Assembly (NCBI GenBank): GCA_963691705.1 | Contig: OY829541.1 | Location: 68,605,189-68,669,188 of the forward strand | Source: Viola odorata | Lineage: Eukaryota; Streptophyta; Magnoliopsida; Malpighiales; Violaceae | Direction: 5' to 3' | DNA: 64,000 bases | Shown here: positions 48,401 through 59,699 of the stretch, piece after piece | Numbering within the stretch: position 1 is the first letter of the stretch | Layout: each line of letters starts with the position of its first letter | Made by a program: the position numbers and the translations under genes | The notes under the pieces: generated by a model | Seen by the model: only the letters and a program-made list of their open reading frames with translations | What the model was told of the DNA's origin: nothing | Database searches by the model: none

Positions 48401-50572
48401 TAATATATTATACATGAAACAACTATATAATGTTGCAATGGAGCCCTAAAAAAATGTTTACATATTAATTCAAGCCAATATAAAACAAATAAACAAATGA
48501 TTTCAACAAATAACAAAACAACTTTAAAATTTATAAAATAAAACAACAATTAAAAAAATCTAATATTTTGAGAAATACATTGCCTTGTTCTATTATAATT
48601 TAAAAGATAAAACAATGCTAATGATTATTTATTAAAAAAACATTGAAAGGACACTTCAAAAAATTAATTGACTTGAATTTAAATGTTTATACAAGTTGAA
48701 TATACTTGACCTTCTAAACTAACTCAGTGTAGTAGTATAAATAAAATGAGCATAAAAAAGACGATAGTAATTAATAAAAGAAAACAAAATGTTTTATAAG
48801 GAGTGATATTGGGACGCTTACACCAACTTCTAACCTAAAAAAGTAAACTTAACTGATTTTCAAAACGTTAATTCATTGTTTGTTAAAATTATTCAATTTT
48901 TTATTATTATATTAAGTGCTCGATTAATCTAAATTTAAATCATAAATTTTAAAAAGAAATAAAACTTTTCTTCATAAATTTTAACACAACGGTATACGCA
49001 AGATTCAAATTTAAGACGTCTGGTTAAAACCGTGAACATAATTTTATTAAGAAATCTTTTATTTTGTTTTGGAAATTAATCTTTAGAAATAAGAAAATGA
49101 AAATGAAAATGAAAATGTATAAGGGGAAAATTATGTGGAATATGAGAAATGGGTATGCGGACGTGAATGTAAAGATGGGTCCGCACGCCATTACTTGTCA
49201 GAAAAAAAAGTGCATGTGCGTCTCATTCCATCTGTCGGTTCGGTTTTTACTTTTTCTCCGTGTTCTAAATTCTGAACTGGTTATTTTTATTTTTATTTAT
49301 TCGTGTCCGTTCGGTTCTACTCATTGTTTGCTGAAATTTAGTCAATGGGCTTTCGGCGTATCCTAGAGTTTGGTTTCTAGTCCATGGACTTTTGACTTCG
49401 TGAGATAACACTGTTGATCGGCCCATCCTGGGGGGTCCATGGGTGTACGCTTTGGGCCCATAAACCAGTAGGAGTAGAGAGTAGTCCAAAATTTTCATTT
49501 AAGTGCACGTAATTTAATGGCCAAATTGAAACTTACATATGGGGCTGGTGGTTACAAATTGTACTCAACTATAATCACCTTATTAATTTACGATTCAACT
49601 ATATACACCTGATTCATCTATACGCACTTAAATGAGAAACTTGGATTATAATTTGTCTTTTTTTAAGGGTTAAGTAGTATTATTAGGCTAAAATTGTTAA
49701 AATACCAAGACAGTTCTTATTTTTTTTTTAAATGGTAGAAAGGACTGGTATAAAGTTGTTATATGATACTCGAATTAAAGACCTGACCTTCTCCGGTCAT
49801 ATTTTTACTTAATCTTATTTTTAAATTAATCTATTAAAAACCAATGCAATATAATAGATTTCCATTTCATTTAATTAACTAATTTCTTATAAATTTACAC
49901 TTTCTTAGAAACAAAAACTAAAAGTGAAAACCATGAGCTAGTGCCTTGTGTAATATGTTTTCTCTTTTCCAAAGACAAAAAGAAAATGTTAAACTTGTGA
50001 TGCTTTAAATAACTATTCTAATATGAATTAATTTAGGGAAAATTGAGAAAAAGAGAAAAAGAGAAAAAGAAAAAAGAAAAAGAGGATTGCATAATAATTG
50101 ATCCCTCAAAATCTTTTATATTCTTTTTATTTAAAATAAAAAAACTTTATATTCTTTTGACCCTTAAAAAGAGCTAAATTGGTGGCAATGGCAAAGCCAT
50201 TGGACTTTATTTTCTGTAGGTGGAGCATCTACTAAATTCGTACATATGGAATGGTGGATTTGATTGATAATGCCCTTGGAATTTCATGTGGTGTCGAAAT
50301 TAAAGACGACGAAAAGGCCAAGAAATGAGTCATTCCATGGGTCATCATGAACGGTATGTCTCTTACAAGATTTGTGAATCCATATTTTCTATCCGTAAGA
50401 TTTGAGCTTATAGTTCAGTATATCAGAAAATAAGTAGGTTTAATCTCAAGTTTAAGTCACCTAATTGATCCATGATGAAAGAAAAGCAACGTATGAAAAA
50501 ATAATTTTTTCTCTTTTTTTTCTTGAAAGGAAAAAAACACTCCTTGATTTATAAAAGATTTAGTGTATAATA

Positions 50573-50829
50573 CTCTTTCCGTTTTCTTTAGTTGTCGTTT
50601 TTTTAAGAAATGGTTTTGTCTATTTAATTGTTGTATTTTAATTTTCAATATCATTTTTTATAGTTAATGATAAAATTAACCCTAAATAATTTTAAATTAA
50701 TCATTTTTTTGAGAAAAATTAAAGAGAATTGGTTCATAATTAATAAGGGTAGTTTAGTAAAAAATTATACAATAATTGTAATCTAATAATTATCTATCTC
50801 ATTGTGAAAATTGAAAAAAACGGAATGAG
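50573..50829. mobile_element. Stowaway-like MITE
   Basis: Flanked by TA. Left end CTCTTTCCGTTTTC; right end on the other strand CTCATTCCGTTTTTTTC. The interior resembles the MITE upstream of PES-A/PES-B. Confidence 0.7.
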
Positions 50830-51185
50830 TATAATAAAAAATATCTAACAATGATCTTTAATTGAGATAATCAACAAGTTTAGCCCATAAGTCCAATCAC
50901 GAGCATAAACAAGCTAGCCCGAATTAATGCCAATCGACTCGATCGAGGTTAATCACCTCTAATCACAATCATAAAAGAGAGAGAGAGAGAAATTATTCGC
51001 ATGTATCAGCAAGTGTCAAGACGTGCAGCTAAGAGACGTTATATCAATCACAAAGAAGTCCAAAAAGAATAATACAATCTTGGTTAAGCATACGAATGCA
51101 AAGATATTCTACAATGTAAATAAAATAAAATAAAAAAAAATAAAAGAAAAAGAAAAAAAAAAGAGGAAGTCTTGTTCATAATTAA

Positions 51186-51420
51186 CACTCTCTCCGATTT
51201 TTATTAAACGACTCTTACTATTTGGGCACGTATATTAAGAAAATCGGATGACTCACTATTTGACCCCAAAAAATTCCGTATTTTTTTTCGAGCGAACGTT
51301 AATCCTTAACGTACGTCCGAAAAAAAAATCGGGGCAAAATTATCTCAAATAGTGAGTCATCCGGCTTCCTTAATATGCGTGTCTAAATAGTAAAAATCGT
51401 TTAAAACAAACTGGAGGGAG
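51186..51420. mobile_element. Stowaway-like MITE, same family as the PES-A intron element
   Basis: The right end on the other strand is CTCCCTCCAGTTTG and the left is CACTCTCTCCGATT. The interior contains the shared 'tatttgaccccaaaaaattccgta' type block, seen also at about 14040 and 26360. Exact left boundary uncertain. Confidence 0.75.
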
Positions 51421-52018
51421 TAATTTTTGGTTATACGAGTAAATGTAGTAAGAAAATTTCAACTCGAAATTTTACTCTTTTTATTCTATCAGCATGAAAT
51501 AGCACTAAATTATAAGCTAAATTCTTCACTGTAACTTTCACTTATGGGCTTCATCAATGATTTTTGTTAGAAAGTATGGGCATCATTAATGATTTGATAA
51601 ATGAAATGCAACGACTTTATGAATAAGAATGGAAAAATACATAACAGCAATGCATATCTTTGACCTTTGCAGAAAGCATAAGGTCAATGTCAGTTGATAA
51701 AATCATTCTAGGGTTTTCTTTTATATTTGTTTTTAATTTATTGGGATTGAACCAATAATGAGAATTTATTCCATTATGGGCATATCCAAATTTAATTTAT
51801 TTTAAAATAAAATAAAATTATTGGACGTGGGGATGCAAATATTTGCTTTATTCTGTTTTTTTTATAGGTGATTGTTTTGAATCTCCACTGATACTTTTGT
51901 CACCAACAAGATAATCAATAAATTACATATCCATTCACTGTTTTATTCTATTCATTGCCTATAAATTGAAGCTCGAGAGAATACTGTTTTTCTCATCCAA
52001 AATGCATAAAATGTTATA

Positions 52019-52240
52019 GAAGAAGAGTGGCTTAACATGAAGGTAAAGAGTCTTGTTTGGTAGCCAAGGATGACTTGCCTGCTCCTAATTTCGTAAAGAG
52101 GTCTATTCTTCTTATTCTTTTCGTTTCGATTCAAGTCAAATAATGCAACCTCTTTCGATTAGGTTTCAGGCAGTCTCCTTGGCTAACTTGACCGGCTCTT
52201 TCTTCTCATGCTAAGCCTTCTTTTCTTCACTCAAAAAATC
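52019..52240 (+). ncRNA. MIR169: MIR169 precursor, first of a pair
   Basis: The 5' arm contains TAGCCAAGGATGACTTGCCTG (52061-52081), an exact mature miR169-family sequence. The 3' arm has the known star GGCAGTCTCCTTGGCTAAC (52169-52187). Beyond the duplex the stem extends: the upstream arm 'gtggcttaacatga' pairs with the downstream 'tcatgctaagcc'. The loop is about 85 nt. miR169 guides cleavage of NF-YA transcripts and responds to drought, nutrient supply and ageing. The family member number cannot be set from sequence alone. Confidence 0.94.
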
Positions 52241-52470
52241 AATAGCCATTGATACTAGTGGTTGTCCGTTAGTAATAAAAAATTCATCCACCCTAATTTT
52301 TAATCTGAAAAATGAAACAAATCATATTAGAAAAGTCAGTTCCTAATTAGTCGAAAAAAGATAATTTTTTATTATAAACTAACAAACAAAATATCCAAGC
52401 CCAAGAAAACAAATTGAGTCTAGCTCGGCCCAGTCCATTGGAGCTACTTTGCATGCAGCGCATGAATTTG

Positions 52471-52660
52471 TGAGGAAGAGAGGCCTTACATGATGAGAAG
52501 AGCGTTTTGGTTTGATAGCCAAGGATGACTTGCCTGCTACTATACAATTCCAAGAAGTTATAAAGATTTCTTGGTTTTGGTTTACCAGGCGGTCTCCTTG
52601 GCTAATCTGACCAGCTCTTCTACTCATGCTAGGCCTTCTCTTCTTGTTCTACATTCAACA
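52471..52660 (+). ncRNA. MIR169: MIR169 precursor, second of a pair
   Basis: Mature TAGCCAAGGATGACTTGCCTG at 52516-52536, star GGCGGTCTCCTTGGCTAAT at 52588-52606, with a shorter loop than the first hairpin. Lower stem: 'gaggccttacatgatgagaag' opposite 'cttctactcatgctaggcc'. It lies 455 bp downstream of the first on the same strand with an identical mature sequence, so it arose by local duplication and could be co-transcribed. Confidence 0.93.
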
Positions 52661-53014
52661 TATAAAACCATGGGTTAATTAATAACAATCACTATTCACT
52701 AACTAATTGAGAATTTTCTTGATATATGTTTTAATTATGACGATGTGATGGTGATTTTTGTTAATCAACCTTTAGATTAGCAAAAAAATAGATAATGGGC
52801 TTTTTATTTATTAGTTTTAGTTAATTAGGATGCTATTATTGTATGCAATTCAACATTTTTTAAGAATAATTGGTAAAAAATCGTGATTATGTGTTTTTGG
52901 CGAGCATCCAATTAATTCTCATTGTCTGAAAAAAAGAATTGCGCCATGTCCAATATATGTTTTTTTGTCAAAATAAATACAATGAGATGCAAAAATAATT
53001 TCATCTAAAATATA

Positions 53015-53271
53015 CTTCTTTTGTTCTTTAATAATTGCCGTTTTTTTACGAATTCTTATTATTCATAATACTTGCCATTTTGTTTTTTTGAGGTATATAT
53101 TTTGTGAAAATGATAATTTTTTTTATGCATCAACCCAATTTGATGATGGTGTGGTAATTTGAGTGAAAATTAGGAGTAAAAATGAAACAATGTGGAATAA
53201 AATAATATCAAATATCATTGTTTTCAAATTTCTACTATTGTAAAACGTCAGTTAAAAAAAGATAGAGGAAG
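53015..53271. mobile_element. Stowaway-like MITE
   Basis: TA-flanked, left CTTCTTTTGTTCTTTAATAA, right on the other strand CTTCCTCTATCTTTTTTTAA. Ends are degenerate but recognisable. Confidence 0.55.
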
Positions 53272-53429
53272 TAGCCAAAAAGATAATTCATGAACTCACT
53301 TTATAAGTAATGTATAGGTTGTCGATGTACTCAAGTAAATTAATAAACCAACTTTATGTAAATAATGTTAGTCGTTGTGGATTTTGGGATATTTATGAGA
53401 AAAAAAGAAGAAGACATACTACTTGATCA

Positions 53430-53690
53430 GCATAAAGGATCAATACTTTTTTCCCGAAATTCCCAGGCATGACCTAGGAGACTCATTCCCACCAAGGAAT
53501 CATATATCACAATATTGATGGTTGATGCATCTTCCATCTTTTTTTCCGCAAGGTTTTGTTGGGAGAGTTCTATAAGGACTTTGTGAATGGAATCAATTAC
53601 TTTCAAAAAAGGATAGAGGAAGTACCAATTGCAGGATTCATTTTCATTCAATAAATTAAACTCGTTTTTGTTTTTTTGAAAGTAAAAACT
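53430..53690 (-). pseudogene. Possible receptor-like kinase C-terminal scrap
   Basis: A minus-strand frame contains SLVGMSLLGHAWEF, reminiscent of the 'LLGHAWKLW' segment near the end of S-locus lectin kinases. Nothing else of the kinase is found around it. A similar class of gene left remains at 59.7-60.4 kb. Weak; may be coincidence. Confidence 0.25.
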
Positions 53691-54113
53691 CATTTTAACA
53701 TAAAAGAATTACCTAAAAATCGTAAAAGAATTACTAATGCTTGACTGTAACAAGTCACTAACCCGTCCGCAAATCACAACTCGACACGTTGATGCTGTGA
53801 TGCTGCAATTTTGTGCATCAGCAGCCATCAGGGTAATAAGTAATAACAGTGAAAGAAATTGATAATTAATCCACGATCTCGAGAAATGACGGAAAAAGAA
53901 AAACAATTATAGTGAAATGACGCTTTGATTTTTTAATTTTGACACGTGAGTCAGGCCTTAGTCGTCTTTTCCTAGTAGTACTGGAGTGAGATTTTATTTT
54001 GCTTCCTCCCAAACAGCCTCCGTTGATTAATCCACCATCTCCAGATCTAGAACCAGAAAACCTCATCTCCACCAAAGCCACCGCAGCTCTGCCGCCATCG
54101 CCACCTCTCTGAA

Positions 54114-56750
54114 ATGGCGATTAAGCTGTCAAAGCCTCTTATCTCTCTCCTCTTGTGCCTCTTCCTTCTGTCGTCGTCTTCACTCGCCACCTCAGATGTC
54201 CCTTTCATCGTCGCGCAGAAGAAAGCTACTATCTCCACCCTCAAATCTGGTGCCGAGCGCGTTTCTGTCTCCATTGACATCTACAACCAAGGATCTTCGT
54301 AAGCTTCATCCAATCTGATCTAAGACTATGTTTTCTCTCCTGCTGCGTTTGCGTTCATTTCTTGTGAAGTGCGTTTGTGGATCTAGAGTTTTTGTTATGC
54401 ATGATTTAGGAAGTCAATTGACACTGTTGATTTGATTTGTGTTTTGTTTTGTTATGATTTCCGCGATGAATTGATCTATCTGTTTGTATCACGAGAGCTG
54501 CTGGGGAAAAAATGGTTTTCAGGAGTAGTGTCTCAGTTTAATACTTTCTTTCTGACCTGTTCTATCGTAATGTCGTTCTAATTCTTCCAGTGCAATTTTA
54601 AATGTTAAGCAAGCTGGTGTGTGCAATGAGTTGGGTAGAGTCGCAGACACCACTGCTGCTATAAGATAACTTTTAGTTGTTGTTCTTTCATATCAAGCAA
54701 AGAGAAACCATCGTTTTCCTTATTTGATCCTTTGACTTGCCTCTATTAAGACCTGTGACTTCATCCGCCTGTTTAATCAAGCTGTCTGCTTCTGTAATAT
54801 CTTGAAATTGCCAACAAGAACTATTAAGCTAATCATATCCATGATAGCTGTGCTCTTGCTGGTAAATTTAAGAAATTATATTGCCACATTGCTTGATTGG
54901 ATTTGCTAGAAGATAATTTTTATGATTTTTTCAAATTGAACTAAGAGAAGCCGTCTTTTTTCCCCCTATTTGTTCTTATGTTCTGTGCATATGTTAAGTC
55001 TTTGACTTCATCCACCTGTTCAATCAAGCTTTCTGCATCGCTAATATCTTGAAATTGCCACCAAGAACTATTAAGCTAATCATATCCATGGTAGCTGTGC
55101 TTTTACTGGTAAACTCAAGAAATTATAGTGCCACATTGCTTGGTTGGGTCTGCTAGAACATGTTTTTTCAACTTAAATGAAGTGAAACCATCATTTTTTC
55201 TCTGTTTGTTCTTATATTTCCAGGGCTGTCTCCAGTTGGTCACTACATTTTAACTTGCATCCGTTAAGACCTGTGACTTCATCCACCTGTTCAATTAAGC
55301 TTTCTGCTTCTCTAATAACTTGAAATTGCCAAGAAGAACTATTAAGCTTATCATATCCGTGATAGTTATGCTTTTGCTGGTAAATTCAAGAAATTATAGT
55401 GCCACATTGATTGGTTGGACTTGCTGGAGGATAATTTTTAGTTGATGTTTTCTAATCGAACAAAGATACACCATTGTTGTTTTCCTATTTGTTCTTATGT
55501 TTTTGGGCTGTCCCCGATTGGTTAAAATTTGACCTTTTTTTATAAGTGGAAGAGCAACAGAAAATATGGAAAAACTAGCAAACCTTTTGTTGAAGTGTGG
55601 GGTCTTCAAACGGTTTTCAACTCTCTTTTACTTAATCTACTTGCTGAGACTGGTGAATCCTAACTACTTTCTTCTGGTGATTTTCCAGGACCGCATATGA
55701 TGTAAGTCTTACTGATCATAATTGGCCTCAAGAAATTTTCAGCGTGGTCAGTGGCAACACTTCTCAGTCATGGGAAAGGCTTGATGCGTATGTCCTGCCT
55801 TTGAGTAGTTGCAATCTATTTTTACTTTAGTTTTTGTATTCACGTATATATGTAATATTTCCTGCTGTTTTGTTTTGTAGTGGTGGCATACTGTCACACT
55901 CTTTTGAATTGGAGGGCAAAGTGAAAGGAATGTTTTATGGTTCTCCAGCAGTAATTACTTTCCGTATCCCCACCAAGGCTGCTCTACAGGTTTTGGCACC
56001 TACATGTCATCTAATGTTCTTTTTCCCTCGTCTTATATCCCTTGGTCTTTTCATTCTGACCTTTACATCATTGTAGGAAGCATACACAACCCCCATACTC
56101 CCTCTCGATGTACTTGCTGAAAGACCTCCAGTGAATAAGTTTGACTGGGTAGGTTTCTTGTTTGAGTTTCAGATGTATTGGTTTACTACTTTGGCTTGAG
56201 TATACCCTTTCACCTTCTTTCGACATTTGACTAAAGTTTGGTTCTTTTTGTTTTCTTGTTCCATGTCAACTACCTCTGGTGCGGACCAAATCTTTTCAGG
56301 TTAAGGTATGAATTTGCTTATTTTTTGTTTAAATTACAAAAATTGGTTAAATGTTCATCTAGAAACTCAGACGCCATAGGTGTTTGTGTGATGAAAAAAA
56401 TGACAAAAAGAAAACTTGCATCCTCCATTTTGTAATTATATTTATGCCTTTTGTCGATTTTACCACCTTTAGGGATTTCCTTAACCTCAATGTACCAGTT
56501 TTCTTCAAGCCTACAAGGCATTGTTAGTTGCACTTCTTTACATCTCTGACATATGTTGTTTTCTTCCCATTGCTTGTAGCAGGATTTCTTTATTTTATTT
56601 CTATTTAACACGATAATCTTCTGTTTGCAGAATCTGCTAGCCAAGTATGGATCTCTAATTTCTGTCATCTCCATCATCATTTTGTTTGTGTACCTGGTCA
56701 TAAGCCCATCCAAATCAAACGCCTCGAGGGGAAGCAAGAAGAGGCGATGA
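54114..56750 (+). CDS. Translocon-associated protein subunit beta (TRAP-beta / SSR2)
   Basis: Six exons: 54114-54298, 55689-55787, 55881-55989, 56077-56148, 56300-56305 (6 nt) and 56631-56750, 196 residues. A signal peptide (MAIKLSKPLISLLLCLF...) leads a luminal beta-sandwich domain containing AERVSVSIDIYNQGSSTAYD, WERLDAGGILSHSFELEGKV and GSPAVITFRIPTKAALQEAY. One membrane span (LISVISIIILFVYLVIS) and a short Lys/Arg-rich cytosolic tail (RGSKKRR) follow. GNTS is a possible N-glycosylation site. TRAP-beta works in the ER membrane beside Sec61 during protein translocation. The six-base exon (GTTAAG, Val-Lys) is flanked by TTTTCAG and GTATGA and sits where relatives have two extra residues before LLAKYGS. 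Because both neighbours are phase 0, skipping it would not break the frame. Intron 1 is long (1390 bp) and repeated. Confidence 0.93.
54667..55520. repeat. Roughly 250-bp tandem repeat in TRAP-beta intron 1
   Basis: Three copies, preceded by the tail of a fourth, of a unit containing 'gacttcatccacctgttcaa', 'cttgaaattgcca', 'gaactattaagct' and 'aagaaattata' (about 54750, 55000 and 55268). No ORF is conserved. Local duplication within the intron. Confidence 0.85.
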
Positions 56751-58651
56751 ACCATTATTTGCTGAGAAACCAATAGTAGCTAGTAAGCAGTTGGATCTCT
56801 CGAGGGATGATGAGCACCTCTTTTGTATACCAGTTCCCATGTAGTACTGAGAACTTTTTTGAAACTTTTAGTTGCTGTTGAGCAAGGAAAAGACTAATCA
56901 ACTGATCCTATTTTGCTCATGGGCAAGAGCTAATTTGTAGTATTTTGATGTGTACATTTTACGCTCTCTACAACCATCAATTTTGGAACTGAGTGCTAGT
57001 TTTCGGTGACACTCCCGTCTTGAGATTTCGATTAGACCTAGCGTATGTTAGCTGGTTGGTAACAGAAAAGAAAAATTGCATCCCAACCATAAGCAAAGTG
57101 GGTTTATGACATCTCATTCCCTTGATTTTTATTTCTTTTATTTTTTTAATAAAATTACTAGTGTTTTTCTTGTACTAAGAATTACTTATTTGCGGTGGTA
57201 GATCATCTAAACGATTTCTTTTGTTATATAATTCATTGGGAGTTAAGACTCAATTGACGTTAAATAATAGTAAAGAATAACTTATAATTTTTTTTAAAGT
57301 AAAATATGTTGAAACACTGAAAAGAAGAAAGACATTTTGAAAGTAAAACTTCAAGGTATTTGATTAGAGCTGCAAATGAGTTGGCTGCAAGTATATGATT
57401 GGATTTGAAGTGTACAAGCATGCTTTACAACTGTAAGGCAAATCCTATATTTCACTTGCACATTCAAGACAAATGGGACTCACATCAAGCCTAGATAGTC
57501 TCCCTTGGTGCATGTTCATAACCGCCGATAATGAGAGGTTACTTTTGAAATATCAACTCACGCTTTACACGATATTGATATTATAGATGGTGAGATTTAC
57601 TATTAATAGAGTCTATAAATTGAAATTTTAATAATAGATTTATTATTTATGTGAGTAGGGTATAGAGTGTAATTTGAACTAGCGTAAATAAATGGTTTAA
57701 TTAGTTTCAGACATACCGCACCTTTGATTAAAAATAAATAATTAATAACACTACTATCCAGGTCAACTGTAAAATTATATCTAGAAGGATTTCCCTTTTC
57801 TTTTGTTTCTTATCTATAAATTTTACAACTCATTTGTCATCTTTGTAAAAATATATTTCTAAATTCAATTTTAATGTATTGGTGTACTTTTTCAGGGTTT
57901 GGTGTGACGGTTATAGGATCAAATTAGAAGAAAAAAAGGAAATGTTTGTCGTTTTGCATACTATTTTAACTCTCTATTTTTAAATTCTGGATAAAAACAA
58001 GAGAGTCTGTCTAACAGCTCTACCAATTTTCTTCATATAAATTATTACTCTTTTCACCTCTTCACTCGCATATCTTTCAAAGGTCTCAACATATCGTAGT
58101 TTTACTGGTGTAGCTCATTTTTAAATTGTGCTGATTAATCTTGTTGATGGATACTCTTCGGTTATATCTATTGATTTCTTCTAATAACATCATCCCTTAT
58201 CCTCAGGTTAGTTGTTCTTTCTCTATCACTCTGTCATATATGCGCAAATACAGATTAATAAGCATAAAAAAACTTAATTAAAGTTAATGGGATTAGACTA
58301 ATGGTGAGGAATTCAATAGATTTATTATAAATAATAGGTTTAGATCCCCATAAAGTTTTAAAAAATTAATTCCTAATTGTATTTTAAACACAAGGTCAAT
58401 CTGAGGGGTTTGGTGAAACTGTTACAAAATAAAATTATAAAAAATGGGGGAAAATTCCATTTTTGTACGATTTTGACTCTCTTAATTTTGACTTTATTTA
58501 TTTTTAACTTGGAGTATAAACAACTAAATCTAAAAAATTCACTCTTACATTTTCTCTCTATATATAGTTACTCTTTTCACCTTTTTGAAGTTATATTTTT
58601 TTAAGGTCTCCGCATATTTCAGTTCTTCCTGAAATAGCTCATCTTTCTATC
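56751..58651. other. TRAP-beta 3' region and duplicated promoter-like block
   Basis: 56751 to about 57100 is TRAP-beta 3' UTR. From about 57.1 kb it is AT-rich. At about 57780-58260 lies an ancestral copy of the promoter and first exon of the downstream cysteine-rich gene, including a short frame beginning ATGGATACTCTTCGG at 58147 and ending at a GTTAGT donor-like site. The functional-looking promoter copy runs from about 58390. Confidence 0.55.
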
Positions 58652-59260
58652 ATGTCGGCCAATCTTACGTTGATAGAATATCTTTGGTTTTATTTATTAA
58701 ATTTTCCTAATTGCCCCATTCCTCATCCGTGGGAGCGTCTCTTTGATCTTGAGGTTAGTTAATTCTTCATCCATCACCATCTCGTATATAGGCAAACACA
58801 CACACTGAAATACGAGTTAATTAAAACCATTAAGTTAAACTACTAGTAAAAAATAAGACAGATCTATTATTAGATAGATCTCTCTAATAATATGAATTAT
58901 AGATATTTTTTTCTATTTTATTTTGATAATATATCTAACATAAAGTAAAGGTGTATTCAACTCATTTTGATTGAATTCTTTTTGTAGTATCAAGTGTTGT
59001 TCTACCATAATACGGTGGATGGGACTATTGTTTATGATTTGAGAGAGGAAGCTGAGCTTGGCGACGGTTTTGTCCACATCGATAACACGTGGCGAAACTT
59101 GTTACGCTATTGTGCCATGTCTCACTGCCCCGACTGCCCATTCTATGGTGTGCGAAGGCCTATTCTTATACAAGCCACATGCTGCGGTCAATCTGTATAC
59201 ATAATATCGCCAGAAGTGCTTAGCCGATGCCCATTTTGTGGTGATACTATCCGCATGTGA
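58652..59260 (+). CDS. Unrecognised small cysteine-rich protein (zinc-ribbon-like spacing)
   Basis: I do not recognise the family. Two exons, 58652-58753 and 58988-59260, join in phase 0 (GAG/GTTAGT ... TTTGTAG/TAT) to give 124 residues. The first exon encodes MSANLTLIEYLWFYL and then an N/P-rich piece. The second contains FYHNTVDGTIVYDLREEAE, DNTWRNLLRYCAMSHC, PDCPFYGVRRP, a CC pair and SRCPFCGDTIRM at the C-terminus. The CxxC ... CC ... CxxC arrangement could bind one or two zinc ions. No signal peptide or membrane span is clear. A TATA-like 'tatatatagtt' lies near 58559. Two further, decayed copies of the upstream segment flank it, so it sits in a local duplication. Could be a lineage-specific gene or a fragment of a larger one. 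Confidence 0.6.
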
Positions 59261-59699
59261 TGTTTATTCATGCGATATATAATCGTAAGCTAATGTATCC
59301 CCGTTAGCGCAATTTTATAATCCAAGAAATAAAAGAAACAATTATACTTTAAGTTTTCAATTCTACCGATAAATAAGATGTAAAATGTGAGTTGTTACTA
59401 TTTTGGTAAGTGATACCCACCATAATTAAAAGACAAATAATTAATTTAAAATATCTAAATCAACTTCTGAAATTTGCTAGAAGGATTTGCTTGTTCTTAT
59501 CTATAGATTTCATTTTACAACTCATTTGTCACTTTATAAAATATATTTTAAATTCAATCCCTAAATTTATTTTTTAAATTCGGAAAGCTTTATATTTTTA
59601 GAGGCCGGTGAGACCGTTAGAGGATAAAATTAGAAAATATAATGAAAATATTTGTCGTTTTGCGTACTACCTTGACCCTCTAATTTTCTAAATATGAAT
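59261..59699. other. 3' region and third copy of the duplicated upstream segment
   Basis: About 59470-59700 repeats the sequence that precedes the cysteine-rich gene ('ctagaaggattt...', 'gagaccgttagaggataaaatta', 'tttgtcgttttgcgtacta'). No exon follows this copy. Confidence 0.55.

Larger units (their letters stand above)
47772..52018. other. CONSTANS-like promoter and AT-rich spacer with MITEs
   Basis: The first 200 bp are the leader and promoter of the CONSTANS-like gene. The remainder is AT-rich with no gene recognised. It contains three TA-flanked MITEs (48136-48400, 50573-50829, about 51186-51420), a GAAAAA-rich run near 50048-50085, and simple A/T tracts. The final few hundred bases are presumably the promoter of the MIR169 pair. 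Confidence 0.5.
52661..54113. other. Spacer between MIR169 pair and TRAP-beta
   Basis: AT-rich. It holds a MITE (53015-53271) and a short minus-strand stretch near 53430-53690 with a weak receptor-kinase-like motif (separate entry). The last roughly 150 bp are the TRAP-beta leader. Confidence 0.5.

Noticed and set aside
51952..52627. Minus-strand ORFs of 60-82 codons
   Set aside because: Antisense to the MIR169 stems; the repeated peptide is simply the complement of the conserved microRNA sequence.
56238..56773. ORFs on both strands near the end of TRAP-beta
   Set aside because: They cross intron sequence and the last exon in the wrong frame; the spliced TRAP-beta model explains the coding signal.
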